The position numbers were made by a program, and so were the translations under genes. A stretch of 64,000 bases of DNA, taken from Verrucomicrobiales bacterium. GTDB taxonomy: Bacteria; Verrucomicrobiota; Verrucomicrobiia; Limisphaerales; J093. The DNA lies in assembly GCA_015075445.1 (NCBI GenBank), contig JABTUJ010000013.1:62001-126000 (forward strand), in the 5' to 3' direction. Of this stretch, positions 52,036-60,474 are shown piece by piece (position 1 is the stretch's first letter; every line of letters starts with the position of its first letter). Under the pieces are notes generated by a model. That model was not told where the DNA came from, did no database searches, and saw only the letters and a list, made by a program, of their open reading frames with translations.

Positions 52036-52911
52036 ATGGACGCGGTCAGACAGCTTCGAGTCGGACCGGACCGCGGTCAGGGGGCCGTGAGGGGTTGGCC
52101 AGTGTCCCCGCGAGTGGCCGGCTTTTCGCTGCTCGAGTTGATGCTGGCCCTGGCGATCTTCGGGATGGTGATCACCGCCATCTACTCGACCTGGACCGCC
52201 GTGTTGCGCACGACGCGGGTGGGCAATGACGTGACGGCCGCGGCCCAGCGCACGCGGATTGCGACACGCACCCTGGAGGATGCCCTGCTTTCGGCGGTGA
52301 TGTTCCAGGCGAACGGACGCCTCTACGCGTTTGAAGCGGACACCAGTGGCGACTACGCGCTGTTGAGCTTCGTTTCGCGGCTGCCGCGGTCCTTCCCGGG
52401 GAGCGGTTACTTCGGTGATCTGGTCGTGCGTCGGGTCGAGTTGGTCGTGGAAGGGGCTCGCGACGGGACCAACGATTTGGTGCTGCGGCAGCTCCCGATT
52501 CTGCAGGAGGACCGGGACGCGGAGGATCTGCATCGGATTGTGCTGGCGCGAGACGTCACGCGGTTCACGGTGGAGTTCCTGGGCCAGCCGGGGACGCCGG
52601 CGGCTTCGCGGACCGGAGAGTGGCTGACCGAATGGCCCTTCACGAACGCGATGCCGTGGCTGGTTCGTTTCCAGCTCGCGTTCGGTCGGTCCGTGGACCG
52701 GGACGGACGTCCGCACCAACTGGCCGTACGCACCGTCCACCTGCCGAGCATCACCGTGCCGGCAGCCTCTTCGGCGGGGGCGGCCCCGCCGCCGCAGCAA
52801 CCCCCGGGGGCAGTACCCGGGGCGCCACCGGGGGTGTTGCCCCCGGGCCAGCAAGCGCCGCCGGGGCAAGTCCTCCCGCCTGGCGCGGTTTCGCTGGGAC
52901 CGTCGGGATAG
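52036..52911 (+). CDS. gspJ: Type II secretion pseudopilin GspJ-like
   Basis: The 291-residue product has a leader of about 28 residues, then AGFSLLELMLALAIFGMVITAIYSTW, a classic prepilin N-terminus with Gly at -1 and Glu at +5. The soluble region fits GspJ (TRIATRTLEDALLSAVMFQ; RVELVVEG). The C-terminus is an unusual Pro/Gly/Ala-rich tail of about 50 residues (PPPQQPPGAVPGAPPGVLPP), likely disordered. It begins 1 base after the gspI stop and is followed 11 bases later by gspK. Confidence 0.85.
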   Translation: MDAVRQLRVGPDRGQGAVRGWPVSPRVAGFSLLELMLALAIFGMVITAIYSTWTAVLRTTRVGNDVTAAAQRTRIATRTLEDALLSAVMFQANGRLYAFEADTSGDYALLSFVSRLPRSFPGSGYFGDLVVRRVELVVEGARDGTNDLVLRQLPILQEDRDAEDLHRIVLARDVTRFTVEFLGQPGTPAASRTGEWLTEWPFTNAMPWLVRFQLAFGRSVDRDGRPHQLAVRTVHLPSITVPAASSAGAAPPPQQPPGAVPGAPPGVLPPGQQAPPGQVLPPGAVSLGPSG

Positions 52912-52922
52912 AGGAGACGACC

Positions 52923-54050
52923 ATGCGAGTTCCGACGGCTCATCCGCGCGGGTTTGCGTTGATTCTGGTGATGACCATCATCTTTGTGCTGGCCATCCTG
53001 GCGGGGGGCTTTGCGTTCTCGATGAAAGTGGAGAGCCGGTTGGCTGCCAACGCGAACGACGAGTCCGAGCTGGAATGGATGGGGCGTTCCGGGGTGGAGC
53101 TGGCCAAGTACGTGTTGGATCAATCCGCGCGGCTGGGTGCCCGCTACACGTCGCTGAATCAGCTCTGGGCCGGAGGGCCGGGCGATGGCCAGGAGACCAA
53201 CAGCCCGCTGATGGGGGTGAACCTCGCCCACTACGAACTGGGTCTGGGCCATCTGTCGGTGCGGATCATCGACCTCGAACGCAAGCTGAACATCAACCGG
53301 TTGGCGGCGCTCGGCCCGGCGCAGTCCGGCGGCCAGGACTTGCTGCAGCGGGCGATGATGGTGATGCAGGTGGATGCCAGCGAGTCCGCCGTGATCGTGG
53401 ACTCGATCCGTGACTGGTGGGATCCGGATGATCGCACCGGGTTGAGCGGCGCGGAGAGCGACTTCTACCTGGCCCGGGAACATGCGCACTTCGCCAAGAA
53501 CGGACCGATTGACGATCTGGCCGAGCTGCTGTTGGTGAACGGGATCACGCCCGAGCTCTACTGGGGTCCGCGGTGGGGGGCGCACCAGCGCCAGTTCATC
53601 GAGTCCCGGCGGGGGCGTCGGGCGCGGGAGGAAGGGCTGATGGCGACTTACCCGGTCGGTCTGGTCGATTTGTTCACGGCTTTGTCCAGCGGCGCCGTGA
53701 ACATCAACACGGCACCCGTCCCCGTGTTGCAGGTGGCCCTCGGGGTGACGGACGACATCGCCGCCGACATCATCCGTTTCCGAGCGGGATTGGACGGGCA
53801 GGAAGGGACGGACGACGACACGCCCTTCCAGAACACGGCGATGCTGGCGGTGCCGGGGATGGAGGCCCAACCGCCCAATGCCCGCGCGCCGTTGACCGTG
53901 GTCAGCACGCACTTCGAGGTCACCGTGGATGTGTATCTGGGACGGACGCACCGGCAATGCGTGGCGATTCTGGGGCGCAACGTTCCGGGGGCGGCGGGCG
54001 CGCTGGCAGGCGAGGGTGGGGTGCGGGTGTTGCAGTTCAGTTGGCGCTAG
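52923..54050 (+). CDS. gspK: Type II secretion protein GspK-like
   Basis: The 375-residue product starts GFALILVMTIIFVLAILAGGFAF after a short leader. Like other GspK proteins it lacks the usual Glu at +5. It then has the family stretches VRIIDLERKLNINRLA, VIVDSIRDWWDPDDRTGLSGAESDFY and LFTALSSGAVNINTAPVPVLQVAL, which include the helix-hairpin domain. GspK caps the pseudopilus tip together with GspI and GspJ. It ends 14 bases before the bioD start. With gspF, H, I and J it forms a compact operon lacking the ATPase, major pseudopilin and secretin. Confidence 0.93.
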   Translation: MRVPTAHPRGFALILVMTIIFVLAILAGGFAFSMKVESRLAANANDESELEWMGRSGVELAKYVLDQSARLGARYTSLNQLWAGGPGDGQETNSPLMGVNLAHYELGLGHLSVRIIDLERKLNINRLAALGPAQSGGQDLLQRAMMVMQVDASESAVIVDSIRDWWDPDDRTGLSGAESDFYLAREHAHFAKNGPIDDLAELLLVNGITPELYWGPRWGAHQRQFIESRRGRRAREEGLMATYPVGLVDLFTALSSGAVNINTAPVPVLQVALGVTDDIAADIIRFRAGLDGQEGTDDDTPFQNTAMLAVPGMEAQPPNARAPLTVVSTHFEVTVDVYLGRTHRQCVAILGRNVPGAAGALAGEGGVRVLQFSWR

Positions 54051-54064
54051 CCCGGGGAGGTCAG

Positions 54065-54931
54065 ATGCCGCCTGAAACCGCGACCGCTCGTAGGCGCCGA
54101 CGTGAGGAGGCGAAGCGGTGCGGGCCTCGGCCCACGACGCCTCCTGACGTCGGCGCCTGCGAGCAGCGGGGGATCTGCGCACCAGCCACGTTTCCGTCTC
54201 TGCAGGTTCCGATTTTCATCACCGGCACGGACACGGGCGTGGGCAAGACGGTGTTGACGGCTTTGTTGCTCGCGCGCTGGCGTGGCCGCGGCTGGGACGT
54301 GCGGGCCATCAAGCCTTTTGCCACGGGCGTACCCACCGATGCGCGGTTGCTTTATCGTCTCCAAGCGGGGCTGGTTCCCCTCAAGCGCCTGTGCCCGTTT
54401 CGGTTTCGGGAGCCGCTGGCGCCGCTGGTGGCGGCCCGGCGGGAGGGACGTTCGGTGGAGTTACGAGAGGCCGTGGCGGCGATCCAAAGCGCCTGGCGTG
54501 CGGACCAGCCGTTACTGGTGGAGGGTTGTGGTGGGCTGCTCACCCCGCTGGGTCCGGGTTACAGCCTCCGGGAACTGCTCTTGGCGATGGAGGGGCGGGC
54601 GGTGGTGGTGGCGCCAAACCGGCTGGGGGTGTTGAACCAGGTGCGGCTGGTGCTGGAGGCTATCGACACTATCCGTATTCCGACCGTCGCCGTGGTGTTG
54701 ATGGGCGCGCGCCAGCCGCCACCTTCGGCCCCCAGCAACGTGCGCACCTTGCAGGAGTTGGCCGCGCCCGTGCCGGTGTTCGAGCTGCCCTGGCTGGGGC
54801 CACGGGCCGACACGCCCGAGCGGATCCGTCGCCTGGCGGAGCGCCAACGGGCACGGTTGGATCGACTCACGCTGCGGCTGCTGCCGGTGCCGCCAAAAAA
54901 GGGAGCGCATTCGACAATTCCAGCGAAGTGA
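54065..54931 (+). CDS. bioD: Dethiobiotin synthetase-like protein with repeat-derived N-terminal extension
   Basis: The 288-residue product contains a BioD-type ATPase: P-loop GTDTGVGKT at residues 54-62, then IKPFATGVPTDARLL, the FREPLAPLVAARREG region, VEGCGGLLTPLG and VVVAPNRLGVLNQ. BioD forms the ureido ring of dethiobiotin with ATP and CO2. Two oddities are seen. The usual PH-x-AA motif reads PLVAA here, losing the histidine. The first about 48 residues before the core are extra. They are encoded by an inverted repeat (54086-54164), and no other ATG, GTG or TTG start was found in frame between 54065 and the core. The neighbouring gsp genes are unrelated; other biotin genes are not in the window. 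Confidence 0.82.
   Translation: MPPETATARRRRREEAKRCGPRPTTPPDVGACEQRGICAPATFPSLQVPIFITGTDTGVGKTVLTALLLARWRGRGWDVRAIKPFATGVPTDARLLYRLQAGLVPLKRLCPFRFREPLAPLVAARREGRSVELREAVAAIQSAWRADQPLLVEGCGGLLTPLGPGYSLRELLLAMEGRAVVVAPNRLGVLNQVRLVLEAIDTIRIPTVAVVLMGARQPPPSAPSNVRTLQELAAPVPVFELPWLGPRADTPERIRRLAERQRARLDRLTLRLLPVPPKKGAHSTIPAK
54086..54164. repeat. Palindromic repeat forming the 5' coding part of bioD
   Basis: The left arm (54086-54112) and the right arm (54138-54164) are reverse complements at 25 of 27 positions, with a 25-base loop. The left arm core GTAGGCGCCGACGTGAGG is shared with the three tandem copies at 47983-48074. In the bioD frame it covers residues about 8-34. It would form a strong RNA hairpin near the translation start. 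Confidence 0.85.
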
Positions 54932-55088
54932 GGGACGGATGGCCTCGCTAGGCTGGCGGCGTGGCGGCGTCAGGTCGATTCCCCTTCCCGCGCCTCGAGG
55001 CCTGGCGGTGACGCATGTCCGGGCCAGGGCCGGGGGGGAGGAGGCCGCAGCAACGGGCGCCCACCGTGGTTTGTGAACACCGACTCCT

Positions 55089-57191
55089 ATGCTTGAGACA
55101 CTGCTTTATCCGCGGACCGTGGCCGTGATCGGGGCCTCGCGTAATCCGGAGAAGGTCGGCTACGCGTTCATGCACAACCTGACGCGCACCGGCTTCGAGG
55201 GAACGATTGTGCCGATCAACCTCGAGGCGCCGGACATCCTCGGGGTGAAGTGCTACAAGAGCCTCGAGGAGTTCGGCGGCAAGATCGACCTCAGCGTCAT
55301 CGTGGTAGGCGGGAAGTACGTCAAGCAGTCGGTGCAGGATTCGATCCGGGCGGGTGCCAAGACGATCATCGTCATCACGGCCGGGTTCAAGGAAGTCGGG
55401 GCCAAGGGAGCGGAGGCGGAGCAGGAGTTGGTGGCGCTGTGCCGGGCGGCCGGGGTGCGGATGATGGGGCCCAACTGTCTGGGCGTCCTCAACACGCACC
55501 ACAAGATGAACGCCACGTTCGCGCCATCCGTTCCGCCGGCCGGCCAGATCTCGGTGATCTCGCAGTCGGGCGCGTTGTGCGTGGCGATCCTGGACTGGGC
55601 GGCAAGCCAGAAGCTCGGCCTCGGCAAGGTCATCAGCTTCGGCAACAAGGCGGACCTGAACGAGGTCGACTTCCTGCAGGCGCTGGCCGCCGATGCGCAG
55701 ACCAAGGTGATCGCGGGCTACCTCGAGAGCATCAAGGAAGGCGACAAGTTCCTGCGCGTGGCGCAGGAGGCGGCGTCGGTCAAGCCCGTCGTGATCCTCA
55801 AGGTCGGCATCACCTCCGCCGGTGCCAAGGCGGCGTCCTCCCACACCGGGAGCCTCGCGGGCGCCGACATCGCGTACGGGGCGGCCTTCAAGCGGTCCGG
55901 CGTGATCCGGGCCGAGAACTTCGAGGCCTTGTTTGACTATGCGCTGGCCCTGGCGACCCAACCCCTGCCCGCCGGTGACCGGGTGGCTGTGATCACCAAC
56001 GCCGGCGGCCCGGGAATCATGGCGGCGGATGCGGCGGAGGGCATGGGACTGCGGATGGTCAGCCCGAGCGAGGCGACCAAGGCGAAGCTGCGCGAGGTGT
56101 TGCCGCCGACCGCCGCGTTCGGCAACCCCGTCGACGTGATCGGCGACGCCGAACCGGACCGTTACATCAAGGCCTTTGAGCTGTTGCAGCAGGACGAGAA
56201 CGTCGACTCGATCATCGTCGTCGCGACGCCGCAGAACATGACCCGGCCGCTGGAGCTCGCCGAGAAGTTGGCGGCCGCGAATCTGGGCAAGAAGCCGCTG
56301 CTGACGGCGTTCATGGGCGGCGAGGAGGTTCTGGCGGGCAAGGCGCGTCTGATGGAGCTGGGGATTCCCAACTACCCGGCGCCGGACCGGGCGGTGTCGG
56401 CGCTCAAGGCGATGGTGGATTACGCGGCCTGGCGCCGGCGACCCCCGCGGATTGTGAGCCGTTACCCGGTGAACCGTCGGCGAGTGGACCGGGTGCTGCA
56501 ATGGCACATCCGCAGCGGAACCCAGCAGGTGGGGGAAGTTGAGGCCAAGGAGATTCTCAAGGCCTACGACTTCAACATCCTGGCCGGCAACCTGGCGACG
56601 AACGCGGACCAGGCGGTCGAGACTGCCAACCGCATCGGGTATCCGGTGGTCCTGAAGATCAGTTCGCCGGAGATCGTGCACAAATCAGACTTTGGCGGCG
56701 TCCGCATCAACCTGGCCAACAGCGAACAGGTGCGGGACGCCTTTGACCTGATGATGCTGCGGGTGCAGCGCCGCGCGCCGAATGCGTACATCCGGGGCGC
56801 GTACGTGGAGAAGATGGGCAACCGGGGGCGCGAGGTCATCCTGGGCATGACGCGCGATCCGCAGTTTGGGCCGCTCCTCATGTTTGGGTTGGGCGGCATC
56901 TTCGTGGAGGTGATGAAGGACGTGACCTTCCACCTGGCGCCGATCACGGCCGAGGAGGCCATGCAGATGCTGAAGGGGACGCGCTCCTACGCCCTGCTCA
57001 AGGGCGCCCGCGGCCAGGCCCCGGTGGACCTCAATGCCATCGCCAGCGCCCTCCAGCGCATCAGCCAACTCGCCACCGACTATCCGGAAATCAAGGAACT
57101 CGACATCAACCCCTTCATCGTCGGGGAAGTCGGCGCGGATGCCTATGTGGCGGACGCCCGCATGACCCTCGAGTTGCCCAGCACCCAGTAG
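55089..57191 (+). CDS. ADP-forming acyl-CoA synthetase (acetate-CoA ligase, fused alpha-beta)
   Basis: The 700-residue product has the order CoA-binding domain (YPRTVAVIGASRNPEKVG), succinyl-CoA-ligase-like domains (with the phosphorylated histidine region SSHTGSLAG, H252), and a C-terminal ATP-grasp domain (AKEILKAYDF, GYPVVLKISSPEIVHKSDFGGVRINL, GRGEVILGM-type GREVILGMTRDPQFGPLLMFGLGG). This is the fused architecture of ADP-forming acetate/acyl-CoA synthetases, which interconvert acyl-CoA + ADP + Pi and acid + CoA + ATP. Acyl range cannot be read. It lies 5 bases upstream of a CoA-transferase/GNAT gene, so both probably handle the same acyl-CoA pool; the GNAT part may regulate such enzymes by acetylation. 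Confidence 0.93.
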   Translation: MLETLLYPRTVAVIGASRNPEKVGYAFMHNLTRTGFEGTIVPINLEAPDILGVKCYKSLEEFGGKIDLSVIVVGGKYVKQSVQDSIRAGAKTIIVITAGFKEVGAKGAEAEQELVALCRAAGVRMMGPNCLGVLNTHHKMNATFAPSVPPAGQISVISQSGALCVAILDWAASQKLGLGKVISFGNKADLNEVDFLQALAADAQTKVIAGYLESIKEGDKFLRVAQEAASVKPVVILKVGITSAGAKAASSHTGSLAGADIAYGAAFKRSGVIRAENFEALFDYALALATQPLPAGDRVAVITNAGGPGIMAADAAEGMGLRMVSPSEATKAKLREVLPPTAAFGNPVDVIGDAEPDRYIKAFELLQQDENVDSIIVVATPQNMTRPLELAEKLAAANLGKKPLLTAFMGGEEVLAGKARLMELGIPNYPAPDRAVSALKAMVDYAAWRRRPPRIVSRYPVNRRRVDRVLQWHIRSGTQQVGEVEAKEILKAYDFNILAGNLATNADQAVETANRIGYPVVLKISSPEIVHKSDFGGVRINLANSEQVRDAFDLMMLRVQRRAPNAYIRGAYVEKMGNRGREVILGMTRDPQFGPLLMFGLGGIFVEVMKDVTFHLAPITAEEAMQMLKGTRSYALLKGARGQAPVDLNAIASALQRISQLATDYPEIKELDINPFIVGEVGADAYVADARMTLELPSTQ

Positions 57192-57196
57192 CCGCC

Positions 57197-59073
57197 ATGA
57201 GCACCCACGCGATCAGTTACGACCCCGACTGGCAGGCCAAGTACCAGTCGTCCATCGCCAGCCCGGAAGACGCCGTCAAGCGCATCCGGCCCGGCCAGCG
57301 CATCTTCATCGGCACCGGTTGCGCCGAACCGCTCCGGCTCGTCACCGCCCTCACCCAGCGGGCCACGGAACTGCCCGACACCGAGATCGTGCACCTGCTC
57401 ACGTTCGGGGAGGCCCCCTATGCCCACAAGGAGATGACGCAGTTCTTCCGGGTGAACAGTTTCTTCATCGCGGAGAACGTCCGGGGCATCATCCAGGAAG
57501 GCATGGGAGATTACACCCCCATCCATCTCTCGGACATCCCGGGCCTGTTCAATTCCGGCCAGTTGCCCCTGGATGTGGCGCTCATCCACGTGACTCCGCC
57601 CGACGCGCGCGGCATGTGCAGCCTCGGCGTGTCCGTGGACGTCGTCAAGAGCGCCACCGAGAACGCCGGCCTGGTCATCGCCCAGGTCAACCCGAACATG
57701 CCCCGCACGCTCGGGGACTCCTTCATTCATGTCTACGACATCGACGTGCTCGTGCCCGTGGACGATCCGCTCATCGAGGTCCCGTCCTTGCCGCTGACCG
57801 ACGAGACCAAACAGATTGGCGAGCACATCGCGTCGCTGATCGACGACGGGGCGACCATTGAGGTGGGCATCGGTCGCATCCCGCAGGCGCTCCTGGGTTT
57901 CCTCAAGGACAAGCGCGACCTGGGCATTCACACCGAGATGATCTCGGACCGGATCATCGAGCTGGTCGAGTCGGGCGTCATCACCGGGGCCCGGAAGAGC
58001 GTGGACCGTGGCAAGATCGTGACCAGTTTCTGCCTGGGCACGCGGCGGCTGTACGACTTGATCGACAACAACCCGGTGTTCGCCTTCCACCCCACCGGTA
58101 CGTCAACAGCCCGTACGTGATCAGCCAGCAGGAGAAGATGGTGGCCGTGAACGTCGCCCTCGAGATCGACCTCACCGGCCAGGTTTGCGCCGATTCGCTG
58201 GGGTCCAAGTTCTTCTCCGGCGTGGGCGGGCAGGTCGACTTCAACCGCGGCGCGGCCAAGGCGCACGGGGGCAAGGCGATCATCGCGCTGCCCTCAACGG
58301 CGCGCGACGGCAAGGTCTCCCGGATCGTCACGCGGCTCAGCCCCGGGGCGGGCGTCGTCACCACCCGCGCGGGCTTGAACTACGTCGTGACCGAGTACGG
58401 CGTGGCGTATCTGCACGGCAAGAGCATCCAGGAACGCGCCCTGGCGCTGATCTGCATCGCGCACCCGAATTACCGGGCGCAGCTTCTGCGGGAGGCCATC
58501 GAGGTAAAGTACATCTCGGCCTCGATGGCGGACATGGAAGGCAAGATCCTGGTGGGTCCCAAGGAACTGCGGACGACGTATCTGCTCGAGAACGGCACGC
58601 AGATCAACTTCCGCGCCATCCACCCGACCGACGAGCCGCGGATGCGCGATCTCTTTTACGCGCTCTCGCAGCAAACGATCTACTACCGCTTCATGAGCTT
58701 CACGAAGATCATCCCGCGGCGGCAGATCCAGGACTTCGTCTACATCGATCACCGCAACGATGTGACCATCGTGGCCACCGTCCCCGAGGCGCACGGCGAG
58801 GACATCATCGCGGTCGGCAGCTACTATCTCGATGCCAAGACGAACATGGCCGAGGTGGCCTTCGTGGTCCGGGACGACTGGCACAACCGCGGCATCGGGA
58901 CCTTCCTGCTGCGTTTCCTGATCCGCATCGCGCGGCGCAACGGCATCCGCGGCTTCACCGCCGAGGTGCTGAACGACAACAAGCCGATGCAGGCCGTGTT
59001 CAACAAGAGCAACTGCAAGATCACGACGAAGTTCACCGGCAACGTCGTCAGCTACCAGATGGCCTTCGAGTAA
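57197..59073 (+). pseudogene. Acetyl-CoA hydrolase/transferase fused to GNAT domain, broken by a one-base frameshift
   Basis: Two frames together give about 625 residues. The first (57197-58120) is the N-terminal part of an acetyl-CoA hydrolase/CoA-transferase (IFIGTGCAEPLRLVTALTQR, LGIHTEMISDRIIELVESG). The second (open from 58117, readable back to 58099) continues it (ISQQEKMVAVNVALEIDLTGQVCADSLGSKFFSGVGGQVDF) and ends in a GNAT acetyltransferase domain (FRAIHPTDEPRMRDLF, DDWHNRGIGTFLLRFLI). At 58088-58101 the DNA reads CACCCCACCGGTAC where relatives encode HP-x-EYVN. Loss of one base (GAG to GG at 58097-58098) explains the break exactly. The first frame alone would add nine wrong residues and stop. 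The break is either real inactivation or a sequencing error. It is adjacent to the acyl-CoA synthetase. Confidence 0.88.
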
Positions 59074-59205
59074 GCGCTGCTGGACCAGGCCTGCACCACG
59101 GGACGGTACGACCACCTCGACTACCGTCAGGCCCTCGACCCGCCCTTGTCGGCCGATGATGCGGCGTGGGCCGAAGCGCTGCTGCACGCGGCGGGCAGGC
59201 GTTGA
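59074..59205 (+). pseudogene. C-terminal remnant of a DUF4058-family protein
   Basis: Directly after the GNAT stop codon, and in the same frame, the DNA reads 43 codons and a stop: LLDQACTTGRYDHLDYRQ, then DPPLSADDAAWAEALLHAAGRR. This closely resembles the C-terminal end of DUF4058 proteins (D-Y-x-x-x-x-x-PPL-x-x-x-DAAWA-x-x-LL-x-x-x-G-x-R). No start codon or upstream domain is present, so it is a remnant. DUF4058 has no established function. Confidence 0.7.
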
Positions 59206-59321
59206 ACCGCAGCGGCGGGAATCCCGGTGCGCGCCGCTGGAAGACGGCGCACTCCAAACGCGTTGCGCGGGCCGGACGCGCGGGGTCGCGAAGCGTCTGG
59301 AGAGTGCGCGCGGTTCACCGC
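59199..59321. repeat. Nested imperfect palindromic repeat
   Basis: Outer arms GCGTTGAACCGC (59199-59210) and GCGGTTCACCGC (59310-59321) and inner arms GGCGCACTCCAAACGC (59246-59261) and GCGTCTGGAGAGTGCGCG (59293-59310) are reverse-complementary with few mismatches. The element would fold into one long hairpin. It overlaps the end of the DUF4058 remnant. The rest of the 59206-59418 gap shows no gene. Confidence 0.6.
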
Positions 59322-59418
59322 CGCTTATCGTCCGCGGCGTTCGGCCTGCCGGCCACGGTGGCTCTCTGATCCCACCCGCCGGCTTGAGCCGCGTGGGGAG
59401 ACTGGTACTGTGAACGCG

Positions 59419-60474
59419 ATGTGGCGCATGTGTTGGGTGTTGCTTTCGTTGCTGGCTTCGAACCCTCTCCAGGCGGCGGAGCGTGTCTTTGATTTCGGCG
59501 CGACGCCGACCGCGGGTCCCCCGCCGGGCTGGCGTTCGGCGCTGGCCGGCGAGGGCTTGCCGGGCGAGTGGCGCGTTGTGCTGGATCAGGCGCCGGAAGC
59601 CGTGGAGGTGCCTGCGCCCGGCGCTGCGGCGGTGGCCCAGCGCACAGTGATCGCGCAGACGTCTTCGGATCCGACCGATGAACGCTATCCCCTTCTCATC
59701 TATGAGGGCGAGCGGCTGGGGGATTTCCAGTTGCGCCTGCGATTCAAGACCGTGGCCGGCACCGTGGAGCGCATGGCTGGCGTGGCCTTCCGTTTGCAGG
59801 ACGAGAAGAACTTCTATGTCGTGCGCGCCAGCTCGCTCGGGAACTCATTCCGGTTCTACCGGGTGCACAACGGGGTGCGCGACGCGCCGATCGGTCCCAG
59901 CCTGCCGATTCCTTCGGGTATCTGGCATGAGCTCGTGGTGACCGCGACGGGCAATCGTTTCCGGTTTGAGCTGAACGGGCAGGAACCGATCCCCGAGTTG
60001 ACGGACAACACGTTCGCCGAGGGGCAGATCGCCCTCTGGACCAAATCGGATTCGGTCAGCCATTTCGCCGATCTGCGGCTGACCTACACGCCGCGGGAGC
60101 CGCTGGCGAAGGAGTTGGTGCGCGACACCCTCGAGCGTTACCCCCGTCTGGTGGATTTGCGGGTTTATGCGACCAGCCGCCAGCGGTCCGAGTTGCACGT
60201 CGTGGCGGCCAAGCATGCGGCGGACGTGGGTCTGCCCGGGGGAACCGCCGAGCAGGAGGTTTTGGCCCAGAACGTGCCCTTCGCAGGCAAAGGCCGGCGG
60301 AGCTACCTCGTCACCCTGCCGCTCCACGACGTCAACGGAGACCCGATTGCGGCCGTGCGCGTCGAGCTGGACACGTTCTTCGGTCAGACGGAGCAGAACG
60401 CTGTGGCGCGCGCCCAGGCCGTGGTGCGACGGATGGCACGCCGGGTGACGACGCTGGAGGAACTGACGCGCTAG
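59419..60474 (+). CDS. Secreted LamG/DUF1080-like protein
   Basis: The 351-residue product has a signal peptide (MWRMCWVLLSLLASNPLQAAE); the ATG at 59419 is chosen over a GTG at 59410 and over the longer open frame. Residues about 25-235 look like a concanavalin-type beta sandwich of the DUF1080/LamG kind (ERVFDFG, GDFQLRLRFKTVAG, VAFRLQDEKNFYVVRASSLGN, GIWHELVVTATGNRFRFELNG). A C-terminal domain follows (about 240-351) of unknown type with alternating strands and helices. No glycosidase residues can be assigned. It converges with the next gene, the two stops overlapping by 4 bases. Confidence 0.78.
   Translation: MWRMCWVLLSLLASNPLQAAERVFDFGATPTAGPPPGWRSALAGEGLPGEWRVVLDQAPEAVEVPAPGAAAVAQRTVIAQTSSDPTDERYPLLIYEGERLGDFQLRLRFKTVAGTVERMAGVAFRLQDEKNFYVVRASSLGNSFRFYRVHNGVRDAPIGPSLPIPSGIWHELVVTATGNRFRFELNGQEPIPELTDNTFAEGQIALWTKSDSVSHFADLRLTYTPREPLAKELVRDTLERYPRLVDLRVYATSRQRSELHVVAAKHAADVGLPGGTAEQEVLAQNVPFAGKGRRSYLVTLPLHDVNGDPIAAVRVELDTFFGQTEQNAVARAQAVVRRMARRVTTLEELTR

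Noticed and set aside
58088..58120. Programmed frameshift in the CoA-transferase gene
   Set aside because: No slippery heptamer or downstream stimulator is evident, and the second frame lines up exactly with loss of one base from a conserved codon.
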